Assembly: GCF_000821305.1 (NCBI RefSeq)
Contig: NZ_CCXK01000017.1
Coordinates: forward strand, 870,159-934,158
Reading direction: 5' to 3'
Length of the DNA stretch: 64,000 bases
Source of the DNA: Clostridium culturomicium
GTDB lineage: Bacteria > Bacillota > Clostridia > Clostridiales > Clostridiaceae
Made by a program: the position numbers and the translations under genes. Under the pieces are notes generated by a model. The model was not told the origin of the DNA, made no database searches, and saw nothing but the letters and a program-made list of their open reading frames with translations. Positions 35,134 to 44,474 of this stretch are shown piece by piece. Each line of letters opens with the position of its first letter. Positions within the stretch are counted from its first letter, which is position 1.

Positions 35134-36405
35134 TTATTTATTTATTGTCTTTAAATTTAAAACTGCATTTAATATAACACCAGATAAAGCAGCTAAGCTT
35201 ACACCCGTTATTGTTACTGTCTCCGTAACAGGAATACCTATTGTAATTCCTGTATAAGTAGCAAGATTAGTAGTTCCTAATCCTATTATAAGTATTACAG
35301 CCATAATTAAGACATTTTTCCAGTCATATTGTACCTTCTCATTTTTCAAAGTCTTAAATCCTACTAAAGCAATCATACCAAACAGCATAATGCTTATTCC
35401 ACCCATTACTGATTGTGGTATTGAAAGAAGGACTCCTCCTATTTTGGCTACAAATCCTAAGATTATAGCTAGAACTGCTGTTATTCTTATTATTGAAGGA
35501 TCATAGTTTTTAGTGATTGCTAGTACTCCTGTATTTTCACCGTAAGTTGTATTAGCTGGTCCACCTATGAATGAAGAAAACATTGTTGCAAGTCCATCTC
35601 CTAATAAAGTTCTGTTTAAACCCGGATCTTCAATGAAGTTTTTTCCAACAACCTGACTGTTTGTCATCACATCTCCTACATGTTCCATTAAAACTGCTAA
35701 AACTACTGGTGTAATAATAAGAATTGCTCCCATATCAAACTTTGGTAATGTGAAGTTTGGTATTGCAATAACTGCTGCATTACTAATTGATGCAGTATCT
35801 ACCATTCCCATGGTTAAAGATATTAGATATCCTGAAGTAACTGCTATTAATATTCCTAATTGTTTTATAAACCCTTTTCCAAAGAAGTTAATTGAAAGAG
35901 CTATAGCTAATGTTATTCCTGCGATTACAAAATTTTCACTTGCCATGTTAAAAGCAGTTGGAACTAAGTTTAGTCCTATTACAATAATCATTGGTCCTAC
36001 TACTTGTGCCGGTAAAAACTTTCTAATTCTAGAAACTCCTATTTTCTTAACACAGAATGAAAGAATTACATATATAAAACCCGCTACTAATAATCCCCCT
36101 TGAGCATAAGCTAAATCGCCACCGTGCATTTCAGCAGCTGTAATTATAACTGATATAAATGCGAAGGATGAACCAAGAAATACTGGAACCTTACCTTTTG
36201 TGCAAAGATGGAAAATTAATGTACCACCACCTGCAGCTATTAAAGCTACTGATGGATCTAATCCAGTTAATACTGGAACTAAAACTGTTGCTCCAAACAT
36301 TGCAATTAGATGTTGAAAGGCTAAAACAATTCTTCTTGAATGTTCCTTTAAGGTTCTTTCCCCTTCAAATACTTTAGATTCATTTCTTAATGATACTTCT
36401 GACAT
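35134..36405 (-). CDS. uraA: uracil permease (NCS2 family)
   Basis: A 423-residue NCS2 nucleobase transporter with about fourteen hydrophobic segments. Family signatures are visible: FQHLIAMFGATVLVP near the N-terminus, GSSFAFISV, and the later GGPANTTYGENTGVLAITK, which carries the substrate-site Glu. The PyrR-type leader upstream identifies pyrimidine control, so the substrate is uracil rather than xanthine. It imports uracil with H+. GGAGG precedes the ATG. Confidence 0.93.
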   Translation of the reverse strand: MSEVSLRNESKVFEGERTLKEHSRRIVLAFQHLIAMFGATVLVPVLTGLDPSVALIAAGGGTLIFHLCTKGKVPVFLGSSFAFISVIITAAEMHGGDLAYAQGGLLVAGFIYVILSFCVKKIGVSRIRKFLPAQVVGPMIIVIGLNLVPTAFNMASENFVIAGITLAIALSINFFGKGFIKQLGILIAVTSGYLISLTMGMVDTASISNAAVIAIPNFTLPKFDMGAILIITPVVLAVLMEHVGDVMTNSQVVGKNFIEDPGLNRTLLGDGLATMFSSFIGGPANTTYGENTGVLAITKNYDPSIIRITAVLAIILGFVAKIGGVLLSIPQSVMGGISIMLFGMIALVGFKTLKNEKVQYDWKNVLIMAVILIIGLGTTNLATYTGITIGIPVTETVTITGVSLAALSGVILNAVLNLKTINK

Positions 36406-36429
36406 ATTATGCCTCCTTAATATTTCTTA

Positions 36430-36600
36430 ATATTAGGAGAAATCACTTTCTCCCCTTTCAGTCTCTCAGTACTGATTAAAAGGTATAAAAAAAACTTCTT
36501 GCACAGCAAGAAGTGATATATCAATACACATTATGATTACATAACAAATAAATTAATAATACTTCTTGCCAGTCTCTCTGGACTGAATTAAAGAAATCTC
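36430..36600 (-). promoter_or_regulatory. PyrR attenuator leader of the uracil permease gene
   Basis: In transcript order: a PyrR-type loop AGTCCAGAGAGACT (36571-36584) in a hairpin, GGCAAGAAGT right after it (36561-36570), then a terminator ACTTCTTGC-TGT-GCAAGAAGT plus T-run (36487-36514). GCAAGAAGT can pair either upstream with the PyrR hairpin arm (TTCTT) or with ACTTCTTGC, giving mutually exclusive anti-antiterminator and antiterminator. A second site, AGTACTGAGAGACT (36460-36473), lies before a smaller hairpin (GGAGAAA-GTGA-TTTCTCC) near the ribosome site. High UMP would lower expression. Confidence 0.85.
36487..36514 (-). terminator. leader terminator of the uracil permease gene
   Basis: Nine-bp stem (ACTTCTTGC/GCAAGAAGT) with a three-base loop and a run of Ts; the regulated terminator of the PyrR leader. 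Confidence 0.88.
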
Positions 36601-36610
36601 TTTTTTATAA

Positions 36611-36639
36611 ATTATACACTTTGTTCTTTAAAATTTCAA
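36611..36639 (-). promoter_or_regulatory. uracil permease promoter
   Basis: On the minus strand TTGAAA and TATAAT with a 17-base spacer, just upstream of the first PyrR site. Confidence 0.72.
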
Positions 36640-36753
36640 GACATTTTAACAATGAATTAAAAAATCATTTCTTGAAAAAATATGTAATTAATTTAAAATA
36701 AATGATATTATAATATTATAGACATTTTAACTATTATTTAAGGGGGTGTATGT

Positions 36754-37944
36754 ATGAACATACGTTACGCAGAAAGAACTTCAAGTATTAAAGCTTCTGA
36801 AATCAGAGAGTTATTAAAACTTACTGAAAAACCTGAAATTATTTCCTTTGCTGGTGGTCTTCCAGCTCCTGAATTATTTCCTTTAAAGAAAATTAATGAA
36901 GTCATGTCTGAAGTTATTAATGAAAAAGGAAGTATTGCCCTACAATATGCATCAACTGATGGATATACTCCATTAAGAGAGATCATATTAAATCAACGTG
37001 TAAAACCTGCTGGAATTGACTGCGAAATTTCAAACATCATGCTTACAAATGGTTCACAACAAGGCTTAGAATTTTCTGCAAAGCTTTTCATAAACAAAGG
37101 TGATACCATTGTTTGCGAAAGTCCAAGCTATTTAGGTGCAATTAATGCCTTTGCTGCTTATCAACCAAAATTCATAGAAATCCCAATGGATGAACATGGA
37201 ATGATTGTGGAAAAATTAGAAAACGTTTTAATAAATCACCATGAAGAAATTAAAATGATTTATACTATACCAGATTTCCAAAATCCAAGTGGAATAACTA
37301 TGAGTATTGAGAGAAGAAAACGTATCGCAGAATTAGCTGCCAAGTATGAAATTATAGTAATTGAGGATAGCCCTTATGGTGAACTTAGATTCGAAGGCGA
37401 AAGCTTACCTCCAATTAAATCCTTTGATAAATTAGGATATGTTGTTAATCTGGGAACCTTTTCTAAGACCTTCTGTCCTGGCTTAAGATTAGGCTGGATA
37501 GTAGCTGAACAAGAAATAATACGAAAATATATTTTAATAAAACAAGGTGCTGACCTTCAATGTAATACTCTTGCTCAAGTGTTTACTGCAGAATACATGA
37601 AAAAATACAATCTAGATGAACACATTTCAGAAATTATATCTGTTTATAGAAGAAGAAGAGATTTAATGCTTAACTCCATTAAAGAATACTTCCCTAAGGA
37701 TATTAAATATACATACCCTGTAGGAGGCTTATTTACTTGGTGTGAACTTCGAAGTGATTTAGATACTGCTGAAATTCTGCAAGAAGCATTAAAAGAAAAT
37801 GTTGCTTTTGTACCTGGGTTATCTTTCTTCCCTAATGGTGGTAAAAAGAATTTCTTTAGATTAAATTACTCTAATATGGATGAAGAAAGAATAGTAGAAG
37901 GTATTAAACGCCTTGGAACTGTGCTAAGAAAGTATTATGAATAA
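36754..37944 (+). CDS. PLP-dependent aminotransferase (LysN/KAT-like)
   Basis: A 396-residue fold-type I aminotransferase of the group related to MocR C-terminal domains and 2-aminoadipate/kynurenine aminotransferases. Visible are ISFAGGLPAPELFP near the N-terminus, TNGSQQGLE, the PDFQNPSG loop, and the PLP lysine in GTFSKTFCPGLRLGW. The amino acid substrate is unknown; aromatic, branched or 2-aminoadipate are all possible. AGGGGGTG precedes the ATG. It is 66 bases before a second aminotransferase on the same strand; no terminator lies between. Confidence 0.88.
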   Translation: MNIRYAERTSSIKASEIRELLKLTEKPEIISFAGGLPAPELFPLKKINEVMSEVINEKGSIALQYASTDGYTPLREIILNQRVKPAGIDCEISNIMLTNGSQQGLEFSAKLFINKGDTIVCESPSYLGAINAFAAYQPKFIEIPMDEHGMIVEKLENVLINHHEEIKMIYTIPDFQNPSGITMSIERRKRIAELAAKYEIIVIEDSPYGELRFEGESLPPIKSFDKLGYVVNLGTFSKTFCPGLRLGWIVAEQEIIRKYILIKQGADLQCNTLAQVFTAEYMKKYNLDEHISEIISVYRRRRDLMLNSIKEYFPKDIKYTYPVGGLFTWCELRSDLDTAEILQEALKENVAFVPGLSFFPNGGKKNFFRLNYSNMDEERIVEGIKRLGTVLRKYYE

Positions 37945-38010
37945 AATAATATAAATCATCATATAAATTACTTTGAATAATCTAAGCTTTTAATTTTAGG
38001 AGGAAAAATA

Positions 38011-39207
38011 ATGGAATTATCAAGGCGTATCTTGAATATGGGATTCTCACCTATACGAAAACTTGCACCTTATGGAGACGCAGCTAAGAATAAAGGAATT
38101 AAAGTTTATCATCTTAACATAGGACAACCTGATATTGAAACTCCGAAAGAATTTACCGATGGGCTGAATAATTATGATGACAAAGTACTTAAATATGCTC
38201 AATCTCAAGGAATACCAGACTTAATCAGAAGCTTTATAAGCTACTACAAGCAATGGAATATTGACTTTCAAGAAGACGAACTCCTTGTTACTAATGGAGG
38301 CTCTGAAGCTGTTTCCTTTGCTTTAACTGCAATATGTGATATAAACGATGAAATAATTGTTCCAGAACCTTTTTATACTAATTATGCTGGATTTGCTGAA
38401 GGTGTAGGCGTAAAAATAGTTCCATTTATAACAAAAGCTGAAGAAGGTTTTCATTTACCTTCCAGAGATATCATTGAAAGAAAAATTACAAATAAAACAA
38501 GAGCAATAATGTTATCAAATCCAGGTAATCCAACTGGCGTTATCTATACAAAAGCTGAAATTAGAATGATAGCAGATATCTGTAAATCTCATAACCTATT
38601 TCTAATTTCTGATGAAGTATATAGAGAGTTTGTGTATGATGGTTTAGAATATACTTCAGCTCTTTATATGGAAGATGTTAAAGATAATGTAGTACTAATT
38701 GATAGTATTTCTAAACGATACAGTGCCTGTGGTGCTAGGATTGGATTAATAGCCTCAAAGAATAAAGCTTTAATAAATCAAACCTTAAAATTATGTCAAG
38801 CTAGATTATGTGTTGCTACCATAGAACAATTAGGTGCAGCAAATTTAATAAATACTCCAAAGGAGTATTTTGATAAAGTAAAGAATGAATATGAGGAAAG
38901 AAGAAACTTAGTTTACAATAAACTGTCTAAAATAGACGGTGTTGTTTGTGAGAAGCCAAATGGAGCATTTTATATTATAGCTAAGCTTCCAATAAAAAGT
39001 AGTGACGATTTTGCTAAGTGGATGCTCACTGATTTTACTCATAACAACGCAACTGTAATGGTTGCTCCTGCTAGTGGTTTTTATGCTACTGATGGACTTG
39101 GTGAAGATGAAATTAGAATTTCATACTGTTTAAATACTGAAGATTTATCTAATGCAATGGATATTCTTAGCCTTGCTTTAAATAAATATTTAGAAAAAGA
39201 AATTTAA
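38011..39207 (+). CDS. class I/II aminotransferase (AspC-like)
   Basis: A 398-residue PLP enzyme of the aspartate/alanine aminotransferase superfamily. It shows NIGQPDIETP near the N-terminus, TNGGSEAV, the NPGNPTGV loop, and the PLP lysine in DSISKRYSACGARIG. Length is normal. TAGGAGGA precedes the ATG. It is likely cotranscribed with the upstream aminotransferase and closed by a shared terminator. Substrate not determinable from sequence alone. Confidence 0.88.
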   Translation: MELSRRILNMGFSPIRKLAPYGDAAKNKGIKVYHLNIGQPDIETPKEFTDGLNNYDDKVLKYAQSQGIPDLIRSFISYYKQWNIDFQEDELLVTNGGSEAVSFALTAICDINDEIIVPEPFYTNYAGFAEGVGVKIVPFITKAEEGFHLPSRDIIERKITNKTRAIMLSNPGNPTGVIYTKAEIRMIADICKSHNLFLISDEVYREFVYDGLEYTSALYMEDVKDNVVLIDSISKRYSACGARIGLIASKNKALINQTLKLCQARLCVATIEQLGAANLINTPKEYFDKVKNEYEERRNLVYNKLSKIDGVVCEKPNGAFYIIAKLPIKSSDDFAKWMLTDFTHNNATVMVAPASGFYATDGLGEDEIRISYCLNTEDLSNAMDILSLALNKYLEKEI

Positions 39208-39210
39208 CAA

Positions 39211-39250
39211 GTAAAAAGAAATTAAGCCAAGTGCTTAATTTCTTTTTATT
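39211..39250. terminator. bidirectional terminator
   Basis: AAAAAGAAATTAAGC pairs with GCTTAATTTCTTTTT around CAAGT, between the aminotransferase operon and the convergent GNAT gene. Confidence 0.92.
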
Positions 39251-40106
39251 TAAATTCATTTCTTTCATACTCGCAATAGGAGTCAATAATTTGAAATCCT
39301 TGAGAATTATATAACCTTAAGGCATCTGTATTATCTTTGTCACACCTTAAATATATGTTGGAAGAATTAAACTTTTCTGCAATCTTTAAAAGATGTGTCA
39401 ACAGCTGTTTTCCATAGCCTGCTCCCCTATATGTCTGCAGTATTCCAAAATTAGCAATATAAATTCTAGAATCCTTTCTGATTATCTGGCCATATCCAAT
39501 ATCTCTATCACCCTTGCAAATAAAAATGCACCCTTCTGGAATGTAGTGTTTTTGATACTTCTCATACTGAATATCTTCTTCATCAATAGCTTGACGACTT
39601 AATGAATTAAATACTTTATTTTGTATCATACATCGTCTATACTCATCTTTACCATCAACAAATACTCTAAAAGAAATATCATCATCTGCAAAGTCTAAAA
39701 CAGCTTCCTTATCTAAAGGCCTTTTCATCTCAACTATTGTCTTAACTATTTTAAACCCCCTATCCACAAGCAGCTCCTTCTTTAAATTATTATTATCTCC
39801 AATATAAATGGACGCATTATTATTAAATAACTTAAGGAGTTCCCCATAATAAATATCATTATTAAATTCAGGCATAATCTTTATGCAATGGATTTTATAA
39901 TTTTGATGCTGCAGCTTACTAAACCACATAAATCCAATATATTCTTTATCAGCTTTAATAAACTTTACATTCTTACCAAGTAAAAGCTTTTTAAAGATAT
40001 TCTTATTTGTACATATGTCTAACAGCTCTTCTTTGTATTCTGTAGTTATATTAAAGTGATCTATAAAATTAAAATTTGAATTATTTACAGTCTCTAATTT
40101 ATACAT
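39246..40106 (-). CDS. GNAT-family N-acetyltransferase
   Basis: A 286-residue protein with a GNAT domain in its C-terminal half (about 150-286); the acetyl-CoA loop is in LQTYRGAGYGKQLLTHLL, and the family tail RLYNSQGFQIIDSYCEYER follows. The N-terminal 140 residues look like a second, degenerate GNAT fold without the P-loop motif. Substrate unknown. GGTATGGAG precedes the ATG. Confidence 0.82.
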   Translation of the reverse strand: MYKLETVNNSNFNFIDHFNITTEYKEELLDICTNKNIFKKLLLGKNVKFIKADKEYIGFMWFSKLQHQNYKIHCIKIMPEFNNDIYYGELLKLFNNNASIYIGDNNNLKKELLVDRGFKIVKTIVEMKRPLDKEAVLDFADDDISFRVFVDGKDEYRRCMIQNKVFNSLSRQAIDEEDIQYEKYQKHYIPEGCIFICKGDRDIGYGQIIRKDSRIYIANFGILQTYRGAGYGKQLLTHLLKIAEKFNSSNIYLRCDKDNTDALRLYNSQGFQIIDSYCEYERNEFK

Positions 40107-40210
40107 ATATCTCCATACCTCATAAATAGAATCTATATATATTATAATCCAATTTATTATATTATACCCTATATTTTGTAAATTTCTTTAAAACTTTTGA
40201 TTTTTACTCA

Positions 40211-40253
40211 AATAAAGGAGCATAACCCTTTTAAATCCAAGGTTATGCTCCAT
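40211..40253 (-). terminator. terminator of the ispH-rpsA gene
   Basis: GGAGCATAACC pairs exactly with GGTTATGCTCC around a 13-base loop, followed by TTTATTT on the minus strand. Confidence 0.88.
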
Positions 40254-40260
40254 ATATTAA

Positions 40261-42177
40261 CTATTCTGCATCAACGTCTTTAATGCTAAGACCAATTTTT
40301 TTATTTTCGCCATCAACTTGAGTAATAACAGCTTTAATAGTTTCACCTATTTTAAGTACGTTTTCAACTTTCTCAACTCTTTCTTTAGTGATTTGAGAAA
40401 TATGAACTAATCCATCTACACCTTCTTCTAACTCAACGAAAGCTCCAAATGGTGCAAATCTAGCTACTTTACCAACCACAACATTTCCTACTGGGTATTT
40501 AGTTTCAATGTTGTTCCATGGGTTTTCATTTAATGATTTAACACTTAATGCTAATTTGTTGTTTTCTTTATCAGCTTCAAGAACTACAACTTTAATAACA
40601 TCTCCTACTTTGTATAATTTAGAAGGGTTATTAATTTTGTTCCAAGACATTTCAGAACTGTGAAGTAATCCATCAATACCACCAACTTCAACAAATGCTC
40701 CGAAAGCAGCTAATCTCTTAACTGTTCCTTCCATAACAGCACCTTGTGTTAAAGATGCCCAAGTTGCTTCTTTTTTAGCTTCATTATCTTTTTCTAAAAG
40801 CTCTCTTCTAGAACCAACTATTTTTACTCTGTTTCTATCTCTAGAGAATTCTATTACTTTAACATCCATAGTTTCTCCGACATATTTAGAAAGGTCAGCA
40901 ACTCTGCTTAATTCAACGTGAGAAGCTGGTATAAATATTCTCTCACCTTTAAATAAAGCTACAAGTCCACCTTTTACTACTTCTTTAACTTGAACATTTA
41001 AAACTGTTCCATTTTCAAAAGCAGCTTTTAATTCTTGCTGTTGAGCAGCTTTTAAAACTTCAACTCTTGATAATACTACTAAACCATCAGTATTTTTTCT
41101 GTTTATAACCTTTGCTTTTATAACATCACCAACTTTAACTTGTTCAGTTAATGGTGTATCCTCTCTTGAAAACTCTTCAGCTGGTATTATAGCTTCTGAT
41201 TTAGCTCCTATTGTAAGGTATGCTTCCTTTTCATTTACTTTAAATACTTCACCTTCAAGTATTCCACCAACTGAAATATTTGTAGTGTCGTTAGAGTATT
41301 GTGCGTATAAATCCATATCCTCTTGGCTTATATTATTTTGTTTTTTCATCTTATTAATAGCCTCCTCAATAACATACTCTGGAGTCGATGCCCCAGCAGT
41401 AATTCCTATTTTATTTATTTTATCATTCCTTATCATATTTAAAAGCAAAGAATCCAACTTTTCCGCATGATAAGTATTTTCACAATTTTTTTTGCAAATT
41501 TCATATAACTTAGTAGTATTAGAACTATTAAATCCACCCAATACTATCATCATATCTACCTCTTTAGAAAGTTCATCAGCTGATCCTTGTCTTTCTTCTG
41601 TGGCATTACAAATAGTATTAAAAGCTACTACTTCCTTTGATAAGGATATGACTTTGCCTAAGACCTTTTCCCAATTTGACTGTTTCTCAGTAGTTTGAGA
41701 AACTACACAAACCTTTCTAGAGATTTCGTCAATATTACTTCCATCCTTAGAAATAATTGCAGAGTCATTACACCATCCGTTAATTCCAATAACTTCTGGA
41801 TGGCTTTCATCACCCACAATAATTATATTATAGCCTTTATTATAATACTCCTCAACCTTTTGTTGTATATTTTTAACATAAGGACAAGTTCCATTTTCTA
41901 TAATTACTCCAATAGAGTTTAAGTCTTCAATAACTTTTTTACCAACACCATGAGACCTTATAACTACAACATCATTTTCTTTAAGCTTTAAGGCCTCTTC
42001 TAAAGTAATTGGAAATATTCCTTTTTCCTCTAAACTTTTAACAACATCATTATTATGTATTAAAGGACCTAATGTATGGATAGGTTTATCATATTTTTCT
42101 CTTAATCTAACTGCTTCATCAACAGCTCTTTTTACTCCAAAGCAGAATCCTGCCTTTTCAGCAAGTAAAACTTCCAT
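40261..42177 (-). CDS. ispH: IspH-ribosomal S1 fusion (HMBPP reductase plus four S1 domains)
   Basis: A 638-residue fusion. Residues 1-282 are IspH, the [4Fe-4S] enzyme that reduces HMBPP to IPP/DMAPP in the MEP pathway; its three cluster cysteines lie in AGFCFGVKRA, NGTCPYV and NTICNAT, with the SHGVG and ESHPEV motifs. Residues about 295-638 contain four S1 RNA-binding repeats, two of them with the GAFVE core. This fusion is characteristic of Clostridia, where it supplies an S1-like protein. It starts at the ATG at 42177 after GAGGTGAGCATA, 18 bases downstream of cmk. Confidence 0.95.
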   Translation of the reverse strand: MEVLLAEKAGFCFGVKRAVDEAVRLREKYDKPIHTLGPLIHNNDVVKSLEEKGIFPITLEEALKLKENDVVVIRSHGVGKKVIEDLNSIGVIIENGTCPYVKNIQQKVEEYYNKGYNIIIVGDESHPEVIGINGWCNDSAIISKDGSNIDEISRKVCVVSQTTEKQSNWEKVLGKVISLSKEVVAFNTICNATEERQGSADELSKEVDMMIVLGGFNSSNTTKLYEICKKNCENTYHAEKLDSLLLNMIRNDKINKIGITAGASTPEYVIEEAINKMKKQNNISQEDMDLYAQYSNDTTNISVGGILEGEVFKVNEKEAYLTIGAKSEAIIPAEEFSREDTPLTEQVKVGDVIKAKVINRKNTDGLVVLSRVEVLKAAQQQELKAAFENGTVLNVQVKEVVKGGLVALFKGERIFIPASHVELSRVADLSKYVGETMDVKVIEFSRDRNRVKIVGSRRELLEKDNEAKKEATWASLTQGAVMEGTVKRLAAFGAFVEVGGIDGLLHSSEMSWNKINNPSKLYKVGDVIKVVVLEADKENNKLALSVKSLNENPWNNIETKYPVGNVVVGKVARFAPFGAFVELEEGVDGLVHISQITKERVEKVENVLKIGETIKAVITQVDGENKKIGLSIKDVDAE

Positions 42178-42195
42178 TATGCTCACCTCTATCCA

Positions 42196-42858
42196 CTAAG
42201 CTCGATTTTTATATTCTTCAATATACTTTGAAATTGCCTCAACAACTTCATGGATATTCATTAAAGAAGAGTCAACTTCAACAGCATCTTCAGCCTTTTG
42301 AAGAGGGTCTACCTCTCTGTGTGAATCGATGTAATCTCTTTTTTTAATATCCTCTAGAATACTATTATAATCTACTTTTACATTTTTGGCTATAAGTTCC
42401 TCGTATCTTCTAGTAGCTCTTTCTTCAGGTCTTGCAGTTAAAAATATTTTAACACTAGCATCTTTTAAAACTACTGTTCCTATATCTCTACCATCCATTA
42501 TAACATCATAATTTTTAGAAATACCTCTTTGAAGTTGGACTAATTTTTGTCTCACCTCTGGAACTGCCGCATATCTTGAAACATTATTTGTAACTTCAAT
42601 GTTTGTTAATTCCTTGGAAACGTCAACACCGTTTACAATCAAATCATCATTTTCAAAATGCATTTCTAATTCATCTATTAAGCTGCATAGCTTTTCAATT
42701 TCATTAGGTTCAATTCCATTTTTCATTGCAAATAAAGTTACTGCTCTATACATTGAACCTGTGTTTATATACATTAGGTCATATTTTTTTCCTAATAGTT
42801 TTGCAATAGTGCTCTTCCCAGCCCCTGCTGGACCATCAATGGCTATTGATGTTCGCAT
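42196..42858 (-). CDS. cmk: cytidylate kinase
   Basis: A 220-residue CMP/dCMP kinase. The P-loop is DGPAGAGKST, the substrate region includes MYRAVTLFA, and the MDGRDIGTVV motif and TARPEERATRRYEE lid match the family, as does the length. It makes CDP and dCDP. AAGGGGTG precedes the ATG. It sits between a flavoprotein gene and ispH-rpsA, the usual clostridial order, and is probably cotranscribed with both. Confidence 0.95.
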   Translation of the reverse strand: MRTSIAIDGPAGAGKSTIAKLLGKKYDLMYINTGSMYRAVTLFAMKNGIEPNEIEKLCSLIDELEMHFENDDLIVNGVDVSKELTNIEVTNNVSRYAAVPEVRQKLVQLQRGISKNYDVIMDGRDIGTVVLKDASVKIFLTARPEERATRRYEELIAKNVKVDYNSILEDIKKRDYIDSHREVDPLQKAEDAVEVDSSLMNIHEVVEAISKYIEEYKNRA

Positions 42859-42948
42859 TATATCACCCCTTGTTATGTTAAAATCTAGAAATTATCTCTA
42901 GTAAAATATATATTAACTCTAAGTAAATGACTTAGAATAATAATCTGT

Positions 42949-44166
42949 TTAAATCTTAGTACCTGCAACATATCCAGTTGATAATGCAATTTGCACATTA
43001 TATCCACCTGTAAATGCATCCACATCTATGACCTCACCAGCAAAGCTTAAATTATCAACTAATTTTGATTTCATAGTTGACGCATCAATTTCTTTAGTGT
43101 CAATACCACCAGAAGTTACTATTGCTTCGTCAACACTTCTAAAGCCCTTAAACCTCATAGGTAAGGCTGAAATCAAGTTAACAAAAGCTCTTCTTTGCTC
43201 TTTAGTAATTGTATTTACCTTTTGATCTTCTGAAATAGTGCTTAATTTAATCATTACAGGTATAAGTTTTTTAGGAAATAAGTCATTTAATGCATTTTTA
43301 AAATCCTTATTATTATACAGTAAAAAGTCTTTTTGTATTCTCAAATCCAGCTCTTTCTCACTTAAAGCCGGCTTCAAGTTTATAAATAACTCATATTTTT
43401 CATTTGGTTTTATGATACTGCTAGCCTTAAGAACTAATGGACCTGAAACTCCAAAGTGTGTAAAAAGCATCTCACCTTGTTCTTTAAATACTATCTTTTT
43501 ACTGCTGTTTCTTAATGTAAGCTGTATATTTCTTAAAGATAAACCTTGAACTTCTTGCAGCCAATCTTCATTTATTTCTAATGGAACTAAAGAAGGTTTA
43601 ATATCTACTATATTATGCCCCAATTCTTTGCAAAATCTATACCCGTCTCCATTAGATCCAGTTTTAGGATAAGATGCACCACCTGTAGCCATAACTACAT
43701 GGTCACATTCAAGTTTTCTACTACTTTCTAAAATAATAGATTTTATTACACTTCCATGGCTTTCAATTTTCTTAACACCATCACCAATGATCACATTGAC
43801 ACCTTTTTCTCTAAGAGCTTCTTCTAAGCCCTTAATTATATCTGAAGATTTATCTGATGCAGGAAATACTCTTCCTCCACGTTCCTCTTTAAGCTTAATG
43901 CCTCTGTCCTCAAAAAACTTTATTACATCTTCATTTGTAAAGGTATATAGCGAACTATATAAAAAATAAGGATTTGTTATAATATATTCGAAAAACTCGC
44001 TAATATCCTTACCATTAGTAACATTACATCTACCTTTTCCAGTGATGAATAATTTTTTGCCAAGCTTATTATTTTTCTCTACTAAGAAAACCTGATTATT
44101 TTCACTAGCAGCTATTGCTGCCATCATACCAGCAGGTCCTCCACCGATGACTACTACTTTCGCCAA
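42949..44166 (-). CDS. HI0933/BaiN-like FAD flavoprotein
   Basis: A 405-residue flavoprotein of the HI0933/YhiN/BaiN family (annotated in databases as aminoacetone oxidase-like). The N-terminal dinucleotide motif is VVVIGGGPAGMMAAIAA, followed by the family signature GKKLFITGKGRCNVTNG and, near the C-terminus, DAFTGGYNVQIALSTGYVAG. The start is TTG with AAGGTGG upstream. The physiological substrate is unknown. It leads the cmk-ispH-rpsA cluster; two repeat copies lie just upstream. Confidence 0.88.
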   Translation of the reverse strand: MAKVVVIGGGPAGMMAAIAASENNQVFLVEKNNKLGKKLFITGKGRCNVTNGKDISEFFEYIITNPYFLYSSLYTFTNEDVIKFFEDRGIKLKEERGGRVFPASDKSSDIIKGLEEALREKGVNVIIGDGVKKIESHGSVIKSIILESSRKLECDHVVMATGGASYPKTGSNGDGYRFCKELGHNIVDIKPSLVPLEINEDWLQEVQGLSLRNIQLTLRNSSKKIVFKEQGEMLFTHFGVSGPLVLKASSIIKPNEKYELFINLKPALSEKELDLRIQKDFLLYNNKDFKNALNDLFPKKLIPVMIKLSTISEDQKVNTITKEQRRAFVNLISALPMRFKGFRSVDEAIVTSGGIDTKEIDASTMKSKLVDNLSFAGEVIDVDAFTGGYNVQIALSTGYVAGTKI

Positions 44167-44411
44167 AAAAACACCACCTTAAATAAGACTCCAAATCTTC
44201 GATTTGGTTAAGTCGCATTTACTCCTTCGACTGTTTTTGAGAAGGAGTTTCCGTAATTGACTCCAAATCTTCGATTTAGCAAGTCACTTTTACTTCTCTG
44301 CCTTCATTTGAGAAGGAGTTTCTATTAATAAAAAATACTCTCTACTATAATTTAATATAAATCCCTTCATTATTCAATGAAATTATTTATTAAAATAATA
44401 ATTTATTTACA
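44167..44411. repeat. two tandem intergenic repeat copies
   Basis: No gene. Copies at about 44182-44252 and 44253-44323, same direction. Each has CCAAATC-TTC-GATTT(GG), an outer GACT/AGTC pair, then ACTCCTTC (or CTTCTC) pairing with GAAGGAGT and ending TTTC. The stretch 44324-44411 is plain AT-rich DNA. Confidence 0.78.
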
Positions 44412-44450
44412 TACAAACGGAGAGAATTGATAATAATTCTCTCCGCATAA
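44412..44450 (-). terminator. terminator of gdhA
   Basis: CGGAGAGAATT pairs with AATTCTCTCCG around GATAAT; it lies just past the gdhA stop. Confidence 0.88.
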
Positions 44451-44474
44451 AACAATTTTATATAAAATTATTGA

